A DNA stretch of 64,000 nt from Halobacillus naozhouensis (GTDB taxonomy: Bacteria > Bacillota > Bacilli > Bacillales > Halobacillaceae). A model generated the notes under the pieces. That model saw only the letters and a program-made list of their open reading frames with translations, searched no databases and was not told where the DNA came from. Position numbers and translations under genes: made by a program. Every line of letters starts with the position of its first letter. Positions within the stretch are counted from its first letter, which is position 1. Below, piece by piece: positions 48,994-57,923 of this stretch. The DNA is taken from positions 1,736,001 through 1,800,000 of the forward strand of contig NZ_CP121671.1 of assembly GCF_029714185.1 (NCBI RefSeq), written 5' to 3'.

Positions 48994-49551
48994 TTGAAGC
49001 AAGCTTTGTTAGTGATTGATGCCCAGCAGGAATTAATCGAGGGGAATGAAGATGAAAAATGTGTATTTCAAAAGGAGAAGCTAGTCAAACAAATTAATTT
49101 GGTAATCGATAAGGCGATAGAATCTGATTCATTCATTGTTTTTATCCGAGATAAAGATGTTGCAGAAGGCAAGGGAGAAGGATTTCAGACCCATCGAGAC
49201 ATAACCATCCCTGCTGATGCAAAGGTTTTTGATAAAGAAGCGACAAACTCTTTCCATGGAACCCCGTTGTTGAACTATTTAACAGAAAAAAAGGTAGAAC
49301 ACCTCGTAATCATGGGCTGTAAGACAGAACATTGCGTGGATACAGCCGTAAGAACAGCCACTGTTAATCATTTCGATGTCACGCTAGTTCAGGATGGGCA
49401 TTCAACGACTGATTCAGCAACGTTATCTGCTGAACAAATTATCATGCATCATAATGAAATTCTTGATGGTCATTATAATGTGGAACATTTTTCTGATGTT
49501 AGAGGTGCACAGGAGGATTTATTTCAGCCGCGGCACAATGATTACCGGTAA
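48994..49551 (+). CDS. isochorismatase-family cysteine hydrolase
   Basis: The 185-residue protein has the family's catalytic residues: D9 in LLVIDAQQE, a lysine in DAKVFDKEATNSF, and the nucleophile in VIMGCKTEHCVDTAVRTA (C111 or C116). Relatives include nicotinamidases and isochorismatases; the substrate is not clear. TTG is preceded by AAAGGGGTTATCTTA. Followed by an unrelated gene at 49582. Confidence 0.88.
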   Translation: MKQALLVIDAQQELIEGNEDEKCVFQKEKLVKQINLVIDKAIESDSFIVFIRDKDVAEGKGEGFQTHRDITIPADAKVFDKEATNSFHGTPLLNYLTEKKVEHLVIMGCKTEHCVDTAVRTATVNHFDVTLVQDGHSTTDSATLSAEQIIMHHNEILDGHYNVEHFSDVRGAQEDLFQPRHNDYR

Positions 49552-49581
49552 ATAAGCAATAAGTTTAGGAAGTGTTTGATC

Positions 49582-50382
49582 ATGTTTGATGAATTAAAAT
49601 CAGATTGCAAGAATTGCTTCGGATTGTGTTGTGTGGCATTGCCTTATGCGGAATCAGCCGATTTTCCGGTCAACAAGGACCGCGGACAACCCTGCCAGCA
49701 TTTATGTGCAAACCACTTATGTTCCATACATGACCAATTAAGAGAGAAAGGATTTCGAGGTTGTGTGACATATGAGTGTTTTGGTGCTGGGCAGCATGTT
49801 TCACAGAATATTTTTAATGGGAATAACTGGCGAAAAGAATCTGATCGTGCTAAAGAAATGTTTGCTATATTCCCTATTGTACAACAGTTGCATGAGATGC
49901 TTTGGTATCTTATGCAAGCTCTGGGTCTAAAGGAAACTCAATCAATTCAAGCTAGTTTGCAAAAAATTTATGAAGAAACGGTTGAACTATCCACAAAAAC
50001 ACCTGAGGAGATACTAGAACTCGATATTGATGTACATCGAAGTGAAGTGAACGCTTTATTGATCGAGACCAGCAAATTGTATCGCGCCAAATATACTAGT
50101 AAAAATAAAAAGAAAAGATTAGATTACGTAGAAGCAAACCTAAAAGGGCTGGATTTACAAGGCGATGATTTTAGAGGGAAACTAATGATTGCAGCTAATT
50201 TGAGCCATAGTGATTTGAGAAAGGCAGACTTTATTGGTGCTGATCTTAGAGACGCAAATCTAAGCGGCACTAACTTGAAAGAAACTCTTTTTCTAACACA
50301 GTCACAACTTAATTCCGCAAGGGGAGATCATCATACTCAAATTCCCGACTATTTGGAAAAACCAAGCCATTGGTTGGAATAG
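49582..50382 (+). CDS. pentapeptide-repeat protein with cysteine-rich N-terminal domain
   Basis: The 266-residue protein has an N-terminal cysteine cluster (CKNCFGLCC, CQHLCANHLCSIH, FRGCVTYECFG), about nine Cys and several His that may bind metal. A helical middle follows, then pentapeptide repeats A(D/N)LxX from about residue 190 (EANLKGLDLQGDDFRGKLMI, ANLSHSDLRKADFIGADLRD, ANLSGTNL). The repeats form a square beta-helix. Similar proteins occur in Bacillus with unknown function. ATG 49582 follows AGGAAG by 9 bases. Confidence 0.8.
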   Translation: MFDELKSDCKNCFGLCCVALPYAESADFPVNKDRGQPCQHLCANHLCSIHDQLREKGFRGCVTYECFGAGQHVSQNIFNGNNWRKESDRAKEMFAIFPIVQQLHEMLWYLMQALGLKETQSIQASLQKIYEETVELSTKTPEEILELDIDVHRSEVNALLIETSKLYRAKYTSKNKKKRLDYVEANLKGLDLQGDDFRGKLMIAANLSHSDLRKADFIGADLRDANLSGTNLKETLFLTQSQLNSARGDHHTQIPDYLEKPSHWLE

Positions 50383-50431
50383 AACGTTTCCGCATTTAGG
50401 TCTTCCTCAATTGAGCGGGTTGGAAGGGATA

Positions 50432-50465
50432 AGGAACTTCGACAACTAGGAAGTTCCTATTTTTA
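50432..50465 (+). terminator. Rho-independent terminator
   Basis: AGGAACTTC pairs with GAAGTTCCT, then ATTTTTATTT. Confidence 0.8.
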
Positions 50466-50569
50466 TTTCTAAAATTAAAACGTATTCTATTAGTATCGAG
50501 TAAATTTTGAAACCTGATGAATATGAATGCGGAAGATAGATAACAAAAAATGAAGTGGAGGGACCACAA

Positions 50570-50846
50570 ATGATGGGACGAATGCTTACGTTTTTCGATT
50601 TTATCAGGAATTGTCTTTTTCATAGTCGGATGTTCATCTTCTGCTTCGCCAGAGCAAAATGAGACCATTGCCCATATCGAAACGGCTTACGATTTCACCG
50701 ATTATGTAGAGTACAGTAAAGAAGGGTCAGACCGAGAGTCCATGAAAATGACTGGGAGAGTAAATGCGAATGAGGAAGGTAAAATTACATGGGTGAGATA
50801 TTACAATGGCGGAGAGTTAATACGGGCACTGGATGGAGTACGTTAA
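50570..50846 (+). pseudogene. small lipoprotein with a frameshift near its start
   Basis: ATG at 50570 (GTGGAGGGACC before it) reads MMGRMLTFF and soon meets a stop. One base out of register the expected continuation, RFSILSGIVFFIVGCSSSA (lipobox IVGC), followed by ETAYDFTDYVEYSKEGSDRE, NANEEGKITWVRYYNGGE and LIRALDGVR, stays open to TAA at 50844. A one-base deletion in the T5 tract at about 50580 restores a complete lipoprotein of about 90 residues. It may be a phase-type slip or a sequencing error. Confidence 0.6.
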
Positions 50847-50983
50847 GTTAGCGTGGGAGTGACGCCTATTAAGAGATTTATTTATGTTGAGGATCTAAAT
50901 AACTCATTTGCAATTTCACGGCTGTCAATGTAATATATAAATTACATAATGAAACATATATTTTCCTTTGGATAGGTGAGTTT

Positions 50984-51172
50984 ATGAGTAAAATTAAAGT
51001 GGCACGAGTAGAAAAGGGGCTTACTCAGTCTCAACTTGCCAAAAGGGTAAAAGCGACAAGGCAAACAATTGGATTGATTGAAAAAGGTAAGTATAATCCA
51101 AGTCTAAATCTATGTATTTCCATAGCTAAGGAACTGGATAAAACGTTGGATGATTTGTTTTGGGAGGAGTGA
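50984..51172 (+). CDS. XRE-family helix-turn-helix regulator
   Basis: The 62-residue minimal XRE protein reads IKVARVEKGLTQSQLAKRVK, ATRQTIGLIEKGKYNPSLNL, then CISIAKELDKTLDDLFWEE; it is almost only a HTH_3 domain, as in many YozG-type regulators. ATG follows GATAGGTGAGTTT. The membrane protein gene starts 4 bases after the stop, so the two form an operon. Confidence 0.88.
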   Translation: MSKIKVARVEKGLTQSQLAKRVKATRQTIGLIEKGKYNPSLNLCISIAKELDKTLDDLFWEE

Positions 51173-51176
51173 TAAA

Positions 51177-51653
51177 ATGGTGCGTTCTTTTCTGAATTAC
51201 TTTATGCCGGATGATGAATACAAGCGGATTCGTATCTTATACTTTATGGCAGAAGCGGCCTTTATCATGACTGGTATTCTGTTTTTGTTTTCATTTTTGA
51301 ACCTTTACTGGTTGGAATGGGAGTTTCCTGGAGGTACATTTACTGCCTTTTTAACAGCAATGATTATCATGATTTATACATATCTGCGTTATATTGTTTC
51401 GGGGATAGAACATTCCGATATCGCAAATCAAAAACAGTATACTAGGCAGGGTCGAGGAAATTTGAAAAAAGTTTTAATTTTTGGCTTAGTATTTTTTGTC
51501 GCTACCTTCATAGCTTCAGGCATTCCTTCTAATTGGTTAGAGTTTCTGGATATTATCGGTCCAACATTTTTGGCTATGATTTTTTTCTATACACTTGACT
51601 ATATTTCACTCAAGCGCTCTTATAAGAAAAATAAAGAAATAATCGACGACTAG
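51177..51653 (+). CDS. membrane protein of the XRE operon
   Basis: The 158-residue protein has four membrane segments (about 22-38, 47-70, 99-117 and 129-147), a basic loop after the second (QKQYTRQGRGNLKK) and a charged tail. ATG at 51177 follows GGGAGGAG. Small XRE regulators followed by membrane proteins of this size are frequent in Firmicutes; the protein may be a target or partner of the regulator, but the role is unknown. Confidence 0.7.
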   Translation: MVRSFLNYFMPDDEYKRIRILYFMAEAAFIMTGILFLFSFLNLYWLEWEFPGGTFTAFLTAMIIMIYTYLRYIVSGIEHSDIANQKQYTRQGRGNLKKVLIFGLVFFVATFIASGIPSNWLEFLDIIGPTFLAMIFFYTLDYISLKRSYKKNKEIIDD

Positions 51654-51697
51654 ACTTTTTTAACTAAACGTCTTAGGGATTCGAAAAGGGGGATCAT

Positions 51698-52363
51698 ATG
51701 AGTTTAAGATATAAATGTTTAATACTTGATCACGATGACACAGCAGTAAAAAGCACACCTGAAATACATTATCCATCCTTTGTTCAAGCTTTAAAAGAGT
51801 TAAGACCTAATGAAAAAACTCTCACATTTGAAGAGTTCGTTGGGTACTGTTTTAATCCGGGATTTTCTTCTTTATGTAAAGACATCATTCAATTTACAAA
51901 GGAAGAACAAGCACACCAGCAAAAAATATGGAAGCAATATACTGAAACAAAAATCCCGGATTTTTATGATAACTTTCCCGAAACCGTTCAAGAATTTAAG
52001 AAACAAGGGGGGATTGTGACGGTTGTTTCTCATTCAGAAAGAAGTCGAATTGAAAGAGACTACGCCGTTCATTGTGGGTTTTCACCAGATGCAATTTTCG
52101 GCTGGGAACTTAAGGAACACCAGAGAAAACCGCATGCGTACCCTATCAACCAGATAATAACTCAGTTTGACCTTAAAGAAACAGATGCTCTTGTACTGGA
52201 TGATCTGAGGCCAGGGATGATGATGGCAAGAAGCTGTAACATAGATTTTGCAGCAGCCGGTTGGTCTCACAGGATTCCGGACATCAAGGAGCAAATGAAA
52301 AGAGAGTCTGATTATTACTTTGAAACCGTGCAAGCATTCAAGGATTTTATCTTCAATAATTAG
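51698..52363 (+). CDS. HAD-superfamily hydrolase
   Basis: The 221-residue protein has HAD motif I LILDHDDTAVKS (a nucleophile D with general acid D two residues later), motif II in VVSHSER, motif III lysine in WELKEHQRKP and motif IV ALVLDDLRPGM. A helical cap domain lies between I and II. It acts as a phosphatase on small molecules; substrate unknown. ATG is preceded by AAAAGGGGGATCAT. Confidence 0.88.
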   Translation: MSLRYKCLILDHDDTAVKSTPEIHYPSFVQALKELRPNEKTLTFEEFVGYCFNPGFSSLCKDIIQFTKEEQAHQQKIWKQYTETKIPDFYDNFPETVQEFKKQGGIVTVVSHSERSRIERDYAVHCGFSPDAIFGWELKEHQRKPHAYPINQIITQFDLKETDALVLDDLRPGMMMARSCNIDFAAAGWSHRIPDIKEQMKRESDYYFETVQAFKDFIFNN

Positions 52364-52408
52364 TGAAATACATAATTTAAAATGGTTGGCTTAAGAAGGG
52401 AGTATTAG

Positions 52409-52684
52409 ATGGTATTTGATTCTATAGATGTAGCATTATTAGCAGGAATAGTTTATTTGCTTCGTCAGGTGATTAACTTAGATGGTCGTGTTAAAGGGCT
52501 GTCCTATACTTTAGATCAGGTCACTAACCAAATGACACTGCCGGAATATCTAATAAATGATGATTTGCGAAAACTTATATCAGAAGACGAGGAGATAAAA
52601 GCCATTAAAAAAGCGAGGGAAACATTAGGTCTTTCACTAGTAGAGGGAAAAAAGTATATTGATCAATTAAAAAATGATCTATGA
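52409..52684 (+). CDS. membrane-anchored small protein with bL12-like C-terminal segment
   Basis: The 91-residue protein has an N-terminal hydrophobic segment (VALLAGIVYLLRQVI) and a C-terminal helix pair, DEEIKAIKKARETLGLSLVE, GKKYIDQL, that resembles the C-terminal domain of ribosomal protein bL12. Similar stand-alone proteins exist in Bacillaceae without known function. ATG is preceded by AAGGGAG. It is followed by an unusual double hairpin. Confidence 0.65.
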   Translation: MVFDSIDVALLAGIVYLLRQVINLDGRVKGLSYTLDQVTNQMTLPEYLINDDLRKLISEDEEIKAIKKARETLGLSLVEGKKYIDQLKNDL

Positions 52685-52750
52685 ATTAAAAAAATTGCCG
52701 GCTGATTCAAAAATGAGATGACTCTTTCTTATTGAGTAGACTTACATTGT

Positions 52751-52807
52751 CAACTACTGCTCAGGCGGCCCGTAGTTGCTTCGACCGAGTGCCAGGGCAC
52801 CCGGTCG
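52751..52807 (+). other. double hairpin in a GC-rich island
   Basis: Stem A: CAACTAC (52751-52757) with GTAGTTG (52772-52778). Stem B: CGACCG-a-GTGCC-ag-GGCAC-c-CGGTCG (52782-52807). There is no T-run, and the stems stand out from AT-rich surroundings between convergent genes. It could be a bidirectional terminator or a mobile-element scar. Confidence 0.5.
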
Positions 52808-52832
52808 CTATTTAAATAAATAAAATTTTTAG

Positions 52833-54122
52833 TTATTCGTTTTCTAACCATACCTGGACTTTCTTAATCTGATCATCCACCATTTTCGCAACCTTAAAGT
52901 GATGCAGTTCCTGCGAGACGGTTGTGCCCTCTTTCGCATCAATATTCTGATTTAAAATCCAGCCGGAAATCGTATCGACACTTCCGTTCTTAAGGTTAAG
53001 ATCAAAGTATTCATTAACAGATTGGATAGAAGTTTTACCGTCCAATACGTATGAACCGTCTTCGACTGGAGTAATGTCCTGCTCTTCATCGTGGTCAAAT
53101 TCGTCCCTTATGTCTCCAACGATTTCTTCTATTATGTCTTCACTTGTCACCATACCCGATGTTCCGCCGTATTCATCCGTCAGGACAACGAGGTGGGTTC
53201 TTTCTTTCTGCATTCTTATTAATAAATCATGAATCGGTATATTTTCAAAAACCTTCGAAACAGGACGAATATATGGCTCAAGTGATTCGACCTGGCTCCA
53301 GTCTTTATAAAAAAGTTCTTTTAAATGAAGAATACCGATAATATGGTCCTTATCATCACGATAAACCGGAAAGCGTGTGAATCGCTCCTCGTCCATGAAT
53401 TGTAAGGATTCTTCGACTGGATCCTCGATATCAACGACAGACATATCTGTACGAGGAACCATGATTTCTTTTGCCGTTCGATTATCAAATTCGAAAATGC
53501 GGTCAACATATTCAAATTCCGATTGATTAATTTCACCTTGTTGATAGCTTTCCGAAAGAATATGACGCAATTCCTCTTCAGAATGAACTTCCTCAGACTC
53601 TTTAGCGGCATGATAGCCAAATAAACGAACCAGCGTGTTTGCTGAACCATTTAATATCCAGATTAATGGATACATGATCTTACTGTAGAGAATTAAAGGT
53701 CCGGAAAGCAATAACGTAATTTGTTCGGCCCTTTGAATGGCAATCGTTTTTGGTGCCAGTTCTCCCAGTACGACATGTAAATAGGTAATGACAAAGAAAG
53801 CAATTACAAAACTAATGGTATGGCTAACTGTAGAAGGTAAATCGAATCCAGCTAGTAACGGGTGAAGGAGTGCCTCCAAGGTTGGTTCACCTAACCACCC
53901 TAACCCTAGAGCAGTGATTGTAATCCCCAGCTGATTAGCAGAAAGGTAGTAGTCTAAATTACCTGTAACCCGAAGAGCGTTTAAGGCTTTTTTATTCCCT
54001 TCGGCTGCCCTTGATTCTAATCGTGTTCTTCTTACCTTTACAATCGCAAATTCGCTTGCAACGAAAAACGCTGTTAGAAAAATTAACAGAGCTACCGCTG
54101 CAAGCCTAATCGACGTTTCCAT
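52833..54122 (-). CDS. CNNM/HlyC-CorC family membrane protein with CBS domains
   Basis: The 429-residue protein has an N-terminal DUF21/CNNM domain with four membrane helices (TAFFVASEFAIVKVR, ALGLGWLGEP), then two CBS domains (TAKEIMVPRTDMSVV, FPVYRDDKDHIIGILHLKEL, HLVVLTDEYGGTSGMVTSED, IIEEIVGDIRDEFD) and a C-terminal CorC_HlyC domain. Such proteins mediate Mg2+ or Co2+ efflux in several bacteria. ATG 54122 follows AAAGGGGATATGTT; the longer frame from 54143 is less likely. Terminators flank the region. Confidence 0.9.
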   Translation of the reverse strand: METSIRLAAVALLIFLTAFFVASEFAIVKVRRTRLESRAAEGNKKALNALRVTGNLDYYLSANQLGITITALGLGWLGEPTLEALLHPLLAGFDLPSTVSHTISFVIAFFVITYLHVVLGELAPKTIAIQRAEQITLLLSGPLILYSKIMYPLIWILNGSANTLVRLFGYHAAKESEEVHSEEELRHILSESYQQGEINQSEFEYVDRIFEFDNRTAKEIMVPRTDMSVVDIEDPVEESLQFMDEERFTRFPVYRDDKDHIIGILHLKELFYKDWSQVESLEPYIRPVSKVFENIPIHDLLIRMQKERTHLVVLTDEYGGTSGMVTSEDIIEEIVGDIRDEFDHDEEQDITPVEDGSYVLDGKTSIQSVNEYFDLNLKNGSVDTISGWILNQNIDAKEGTTVSQELHHFKVAKMVDDQIKKVQVWLENE

Positions 54123-54260
54123 AACATATCCCCTTTGTATCATTGTTGGTGATCATATCGTCACCAATTATTTATTTTACAGGAAAAAAGGTCACATGCC
54201 TATTTTGCTGATTCCATCCTAAATCATTCAGATCATACTAAGTCTCGATATAGAACCGTA

Positions 54261-54286
54261 TAAAAAAAACACCCAGGGAATGGGTG
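54261..54286 (-). terminator. terminator of the SET-domain gene
   Basis: CACCCA and TGGGTG form the stem; on the minus strand TTTTTTTT follows. Confidence 0.8.
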
Positions 54287-54310
54287 AATCTTTTTATCAA
54301 TCGTTCAGCG

Positions 54311-54694
54311 TTATTCTTCTTCTTCGTTAAACCAAAGCGGGGCGTCGTTTTGAACCTCTCCATTATAGTTAATGAAGATTTCTTCTCCAGCTTTAATATC
54401 CGTATGAGCATAGAAGTCGAACGAGTCATTCTCAAAGTTAACTCGATAATCTGCGTTAGGCTGATAAGAATGATTAAACATCATCCCATACCCTAAAAGA
54501 AATGCAGTGTGGTTGCTCCCATACTCGAATGCATAATTAGCAAGGTACGTTTTCTCAATATGTTTATGCTCCTCATTTGGATAAGGTAGCACTGGCGCTT
54601 CGTGAATGAGTTCATTTTTCGCAATATCGCGAGTGGCGAAAACGCCTTTATTAAACTCATCATCTGTAATTGTGGAAGTTCTTACCTCTATCAA
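54311..54694 (-). CDS. SET-domain protein (putative protein-lysine methyltransferase)
   Basis: The 127-residue compact SET domain contains GVFATRDIAKNELI (first motif), NHSYQPNADYRVNF (the FNHSxxPN motif that binds SAM and substrate) and AGEEIFINYNGE (catalytic tyrosine). The post-SET region is only an acidic tail. It is about the shortest possible SET protein. Bacterial SET proteins modify chromatin-like or ribosomal targets; the target here is unknown. TTG follows AAGGTGAAATA. Confidence 0.88.
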   Translation of the reverse strand: MIEVRTSTITDDEFNKGVFATRDIAKNELIHEAPVLPYPNEEHKHIEKTYLANYAFEYGSNHTAFLLGYGMMFNHSYQPNADYRVNFENDSFDFYAHTDIKAGEEIFINYNGEVQNDAPLWFNEEEE

Positions 54695-54935
54695 TATTTC
54701 ACCTTCATCCTCTAGTCATTATATCTATCCTTATCAGTTTGACAGGTTATAGGTCAGAAAGCAATTGTCGCAATATTCTTTATGAATGGAACTTATTTCC
54801 CTGACAATTCGTAGAAATACAGAGGAAGCTCATATGGAACCAATTGAATATGATAAACACAGAGATAGCTGATAGCATATAGGTTTTCACTTTAGTAGAG
54901 AATATAATATTTCTTAATTGGAAGGATGATTACCG

Positions 54936-55715
54936 TTGGACACTACACAACATAACAGTAATGCCTGGGACAAGAAGGTCGAAGAAGGTTCACAATATAC
55001 TAAATCTGTCACTCGTGAAACTATTGAAAAAAGTAAATCTGGTGATTGGAGAATTACTGTTACAACAGAAAAACCAGTACCGAGAAATTGGTTTCCTAAT
55101 TCATTAGATGGTTTGAAAGTCCTTTGCTTAGCTTCAGGGGGAGGGCAGCAAGGTCCTGTTCTAGCTGCAGCAGGAGCAGATGTAACGGTTACTGATATAT
55201 CTAAAAAGCAGTTGGAACAAGATGAATATGTTGCTCAACGTGATCAGTTAACTTTAAAGACCGTTCAGGGAGATATGAGCGACCTTAGTGATTTTGATGA
55301 TGAATATTTTGATATGATTGTCAATCCGGTGTCTAATTTGTTTGTAAAAGATGTGCGGCCTGTGTGGAGTGAGGCCTCCAGAGTATTAAAAAATAATGGG
55401 ATCCTTATTTCTGGTTTTACTAATCCTCTGTTATGGATATTTGACGATAACAAGGAGAGAAAAGGGATTCTAGATGTAAAACACTCTATCCCTTCATCTA
55501 CATTAGATTATTTACCAGAGGAGGAGGTCGAGGATTTTATAAATTCCAATCACACCATTGAATATGCTCACACATTAGAAGACCAAATTCAAGGTCAAAT
55601 CGATGCCGGCTTTGTTATTTCCGGCTTTTATGAGGATGACTTTGGACACACGAGGATGCTAGACAAGTATATAAAAACTTTTATTGCTACAAGGGCGATA
55701 AAAATAGTCAATTAA
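54936..55715 (+). CDS. SAM-dependent methyltransferase
   Basis: The 259-residue class I methyltransferase has motif I VLCLASGGGQQGPVLAAAGA, motif II VTVTDISKKQLEQ and MIVNPVSNLF (motif IV), then a C-terminal helix-rich part. It is similar to stand-alone enzymes that methylate small molecules, but the substrate is not predictable. TTG is preceded by GGAAGGATGATTACCG. Monocistronic. Confidence 0.85.
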   Translation: MDTTQHNSNAWDKKVEEGSQYTKSVTRETIEKSKSGDWRITVTTEKPVPRNWFPNSLDGLKVLCLASGGGQQGPVLAAAGADVTVTDISKKQLEQDEYVAQRDQLTLKTVQGDMSDLSDFDDEYFDMIVNPVSNLFVKDVRPVWSEASRVLKNNGILISGFTNPLLWIFDDNKERKGILDVKHSIPSSTLDYLPEEEVEDFINSNHTIEYAHTLEDQIQGQIDAGFVISGFYEDDFGHTRMLDKYIKTFIATRAIKIVN

Positions 55716-55873
55716 TCATGCTCAAGTTCCGAAGTTCATTTATGAATAGAGGCGCCCGATTCAGAGGATTGGCTTCGCCCGTTATGGAAGAATACTATAG
55801 AAATTCCTCAGTGTTTATTTTGGAGGTGTGTTTAGATCGTGAAGTTCTTTTTGAGATTAAATCTTGTTCGGAC

Positions 55874-55910
55874 ATAAAAAAATCCACTCCATTCTCAAAT
55901 GAAGTGGATC
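55874..55910 (-). terminator. terminator of the sspH-like gene
   Basis: ATCCACT (55882-55888) pairs with AGTGGAT (55903-55909); the minus-strand tail is TTTTTTT. Confidence 0.75.
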
Positions 55911-55919
55911 GTTTACATG

Positions 55920-56105
55920 TTAGCTTTCTGTCTCCTTTAATTCATACAAGGGTACTTCCTGATAAACGTTCGGTTGATCAACGGGATGGATGCGGGCAGT
56001 TTCACTTCTTTCAATCACTTCTTCAATATAGATTTGGCGCTCCTCGTGTGTGACGTCAATCATCTCTGAGGAGTGGAAGATTTCTTTGGCACGTTCTTTG
56101 TTCAT
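55920..56105 (-). CDS. sspH: H-type small acid-soluble spore protein
   Basis: The 61-residue protein begins MNKERAKEIFHSSEMIDVTH and has the family ending ARIHPVDQPNVYQEVPLYEL. H-type SASPs are minor core proteins made in the forespore. Note the name reflects family membership; H paralogues also occur as SspH1/SspH2. ATG follows AGGAGGACATGACGA. Confirms endospore formation. Confidence 0.9.
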   Translation of the reverse strand: MNKERAKEIFHSSEMIDVTHEERQIYIEEVIERSETARIHPVDQPNVYQEVPLYELKETES

Positions 56106-56287
56106 TCGTCATGTCCTCCTTTAGTTTGTGCGTTTAATTTTTGCCTGAATTGACATTACTATGCACGTTTTTCATAAGGCCCGATTTCAATAAGGAATGC
56201 GGGTTTGTAGTTTGTAGCCTAATTCGGTTCACTTCAAAGAATTGGTTATGAGCGTTATAATTTTCACATAGAAAAAGGGGGTTGTCG

Positions 56288-57142
56288 GTGTTGGATCGAA
56301 CAGGTTTAGTATTAGAAGGAGGAGGAATGCGTGGGGCTTATACGGCAGGGGTTCTTGATTTTTTCCTTGATGAAAAGGTCCATTTTCCTTACGTGGTAGG
56401 AGCCTCAGCAGGTGCTTGTAATGGCAGCTCTTATGTGGCTGCACAGCGGGGCAGGAATTATGAAGTGATGGTGAATTATGGGGACCATCCCGAGTACATA
56501 TCCTTCAAACGGATGTTTACAGAGCGTCAGTTGTTTGGCATGGACTTTATTTTTGATAAGCTTCCTAATCAGCTTGTGCCCTTTGATTATGATGCTTTTT
56601 TATCCCGAACGACAGAATTTGTAGTAGGTACGACAAATATGCGAACGGGTGAGGCACAGTTCTTTGACCACTTCCCTGATCGGACAAGCTTGCTTAAGGT
56701 GATGCGGGCATCGAGTTCCCTGCCGCTCATAGCTCCAAGTATCTCTTACTTAGGGGAAGAACTTATGGACGGCGGGATAGCTGACCCGATTCCGATCAAT
56801 CCGTCGATTGAGTCGGGAAATAAGAAGCATGTGATCGTGCTGACAAGGAATGATGGTTATATTAAAAAAAGGATGAAAATGAATTGGTATTTCACTCGCA
56901 AATATAAAAACTTCCCGAAATTTGCACAGGCTTTACGAATTCGTCATCAAAAATATAATACGACATTAAGGAAGATCAAGCAGATGGAGGAGAATGGTCA
57001 AGTATTTGTGTTACGTCCTCAAACTCCTCTGCAAGTCAGCCGCATCGAGAAAAATAGACAGCGTCTGCATCAGCTCTACATGCAAGGCTACAAGGAAGCT
57101 GAGCAGCAAAGTGACCAGCTTGCAAAATTTATTCAAACTTAA
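56288..57142 (+). CDS. patatin-like phospholipase (YjjU type)
   Basis: The 284-residue protein has the oxyanion GGGMRGAYTAGV, the nucleophile elbow VVGASAGACNG and the catalytic DGG in LMDGGIADPIPIN. It is a Ser-Asp dyad lipid acyl hydrolase. The C-terminal helical part is positively charged. GTG at 56288 lies 6 bases after GGGGG; TTG codons at 56282 and 56291 are alternatives. The DNA alkylation repair gene follows after 15 bases, so they may be one unit. Confidence 0.9.
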   Translation: MLDRTGLVLEGGGMRGAYTAGVLDFFLDEKVHFPYVVGASAGACNGSSYVAAQRGRNYEVMVNYGDHPEYISFKRMFTERQLFGMDFIFDKLPNQLVPFDYDAFLSRTTEFVVGTTNMRTGEAQFFDHFPDRTSLLKVMRASSSLPLIAPSISYLGEELMDGGIADPIPINPSIESGNKKHVIVLTRNDGYIKKRMKMNWYFTRKYKNFPKFAQALRIRHQKYNTTLRKIKQMEENGQVFVLRPQTPLQVSRIEKNRQRLHQLYMQGYKEAEQQSDQLAKFIQT

Positions 57143-57157
57143 TAAAAGGAGGTCCAT

Positions 57158-57868
57158 ATGGAGCAATCTGTATTAATAAAAGACGCCATTGTTAACGAAT
57201 TTAAGACCCATCGAAATCCCGCCCAAACCGAGGCGATGGAGAGCTATATGAAGGATCAGTTTTCTTTCTACGGACTGAAGACGCCGGAGCGGTCAAAGCT
57301 CGTGAAGCAATGGCTGAAATCTTATGCTTCGATCACTTATAGTGAACGTGTTGAGACGGCTTTATTACTTTTTCAAGAACGGGAGAGAGAATGTCATTAT
57401 GCAGCACTCGCGTTACTTGAACAAGTCTCTAACCAGCCGCCTGTTTCTGCTATTGCGGTTTATAAACAACTGCTGACGTTGAAGCCCTGGTGGGATACGG
57501 TTGATATGATTTCCTCTAAACTATGTGGAGACTACTTGCTTCATTATAACGATGAATTAACAACGATCACAGAAAGCTGGTCCCGTTCGGAGCATTTATG
57601 GGTGCGCAGAGCAAGTTTATTGAATCAGCTCAAATTTAAGGACAAGACAGATGAACAGCTACTATATCGGACCATCCACACGTTAAAGCATGAGAAAGAA
57701 TTTTTCATTGAAAAAGCGATTGGCTGGGTCTTGCGAGAATATAGTAAAACGGCTCCTGAGTCTGTCATTGCTTTTATCGAATCGACAGAGCTGCGGTCTT
57801 TAAGTAGAAGAGAAGGCTTGAAATGGATGAAAAATAAGGGGTTATATCCTGCTCCTACAAAGGTATAG
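57158..57868 (+). CDS. alkD: DNA alkylation repair enzyme AlkD
   Basis: The 236-residue HEAT-like repeat glycosylase removes 3- and 7-alkylpurines. Visible: LKTPERSKLVKQWLK near residue 40, KPWWDTVDMISSKLCGD (catalytic DNA-facing aspartate), RSEHLWVRRASLLNQL, and FFIEKAIGWVLREYSK. These align with B. cereus AlkD. ATG follows AAAGGAGGTCCAT. It is distinct from the pseudogene at 11888, which is from a different branch of the superfamily. Confidence 0.9.
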   Translation: MEQSVLIKDAIVNEFKTHRNPAQTEAMESYMKDQFSFYGLKTPERSKLVKQWLKSYASITYSERVETALLLFQERERECHYAALALLEQVSNQPPVSAIAVYKQLLTLKPWWDTVDMISSKLCGDYLLHYNDELTTITESWSRSEHLWVRRASLLNQLKFKDKTDEQLLYRTIHTLKHEKEFFIEKAIGWVLREYSKTAPESVIAFIESTELRSLSRREGLKWMKNKGLYPAPTKV

Positions 57869-57923
57869 ATTGGAAACACAACGATCATAATGGGGATAAC
57901 TACTTAAAAGTGAGGGTCCTATT

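Noticed and set aside
55718..56053. 111-codon plus-strand frame after the methyltransferase
   Set aside because: It overlaps sspH and its terminator in antisense, and its sequence has no protein-like pattern.
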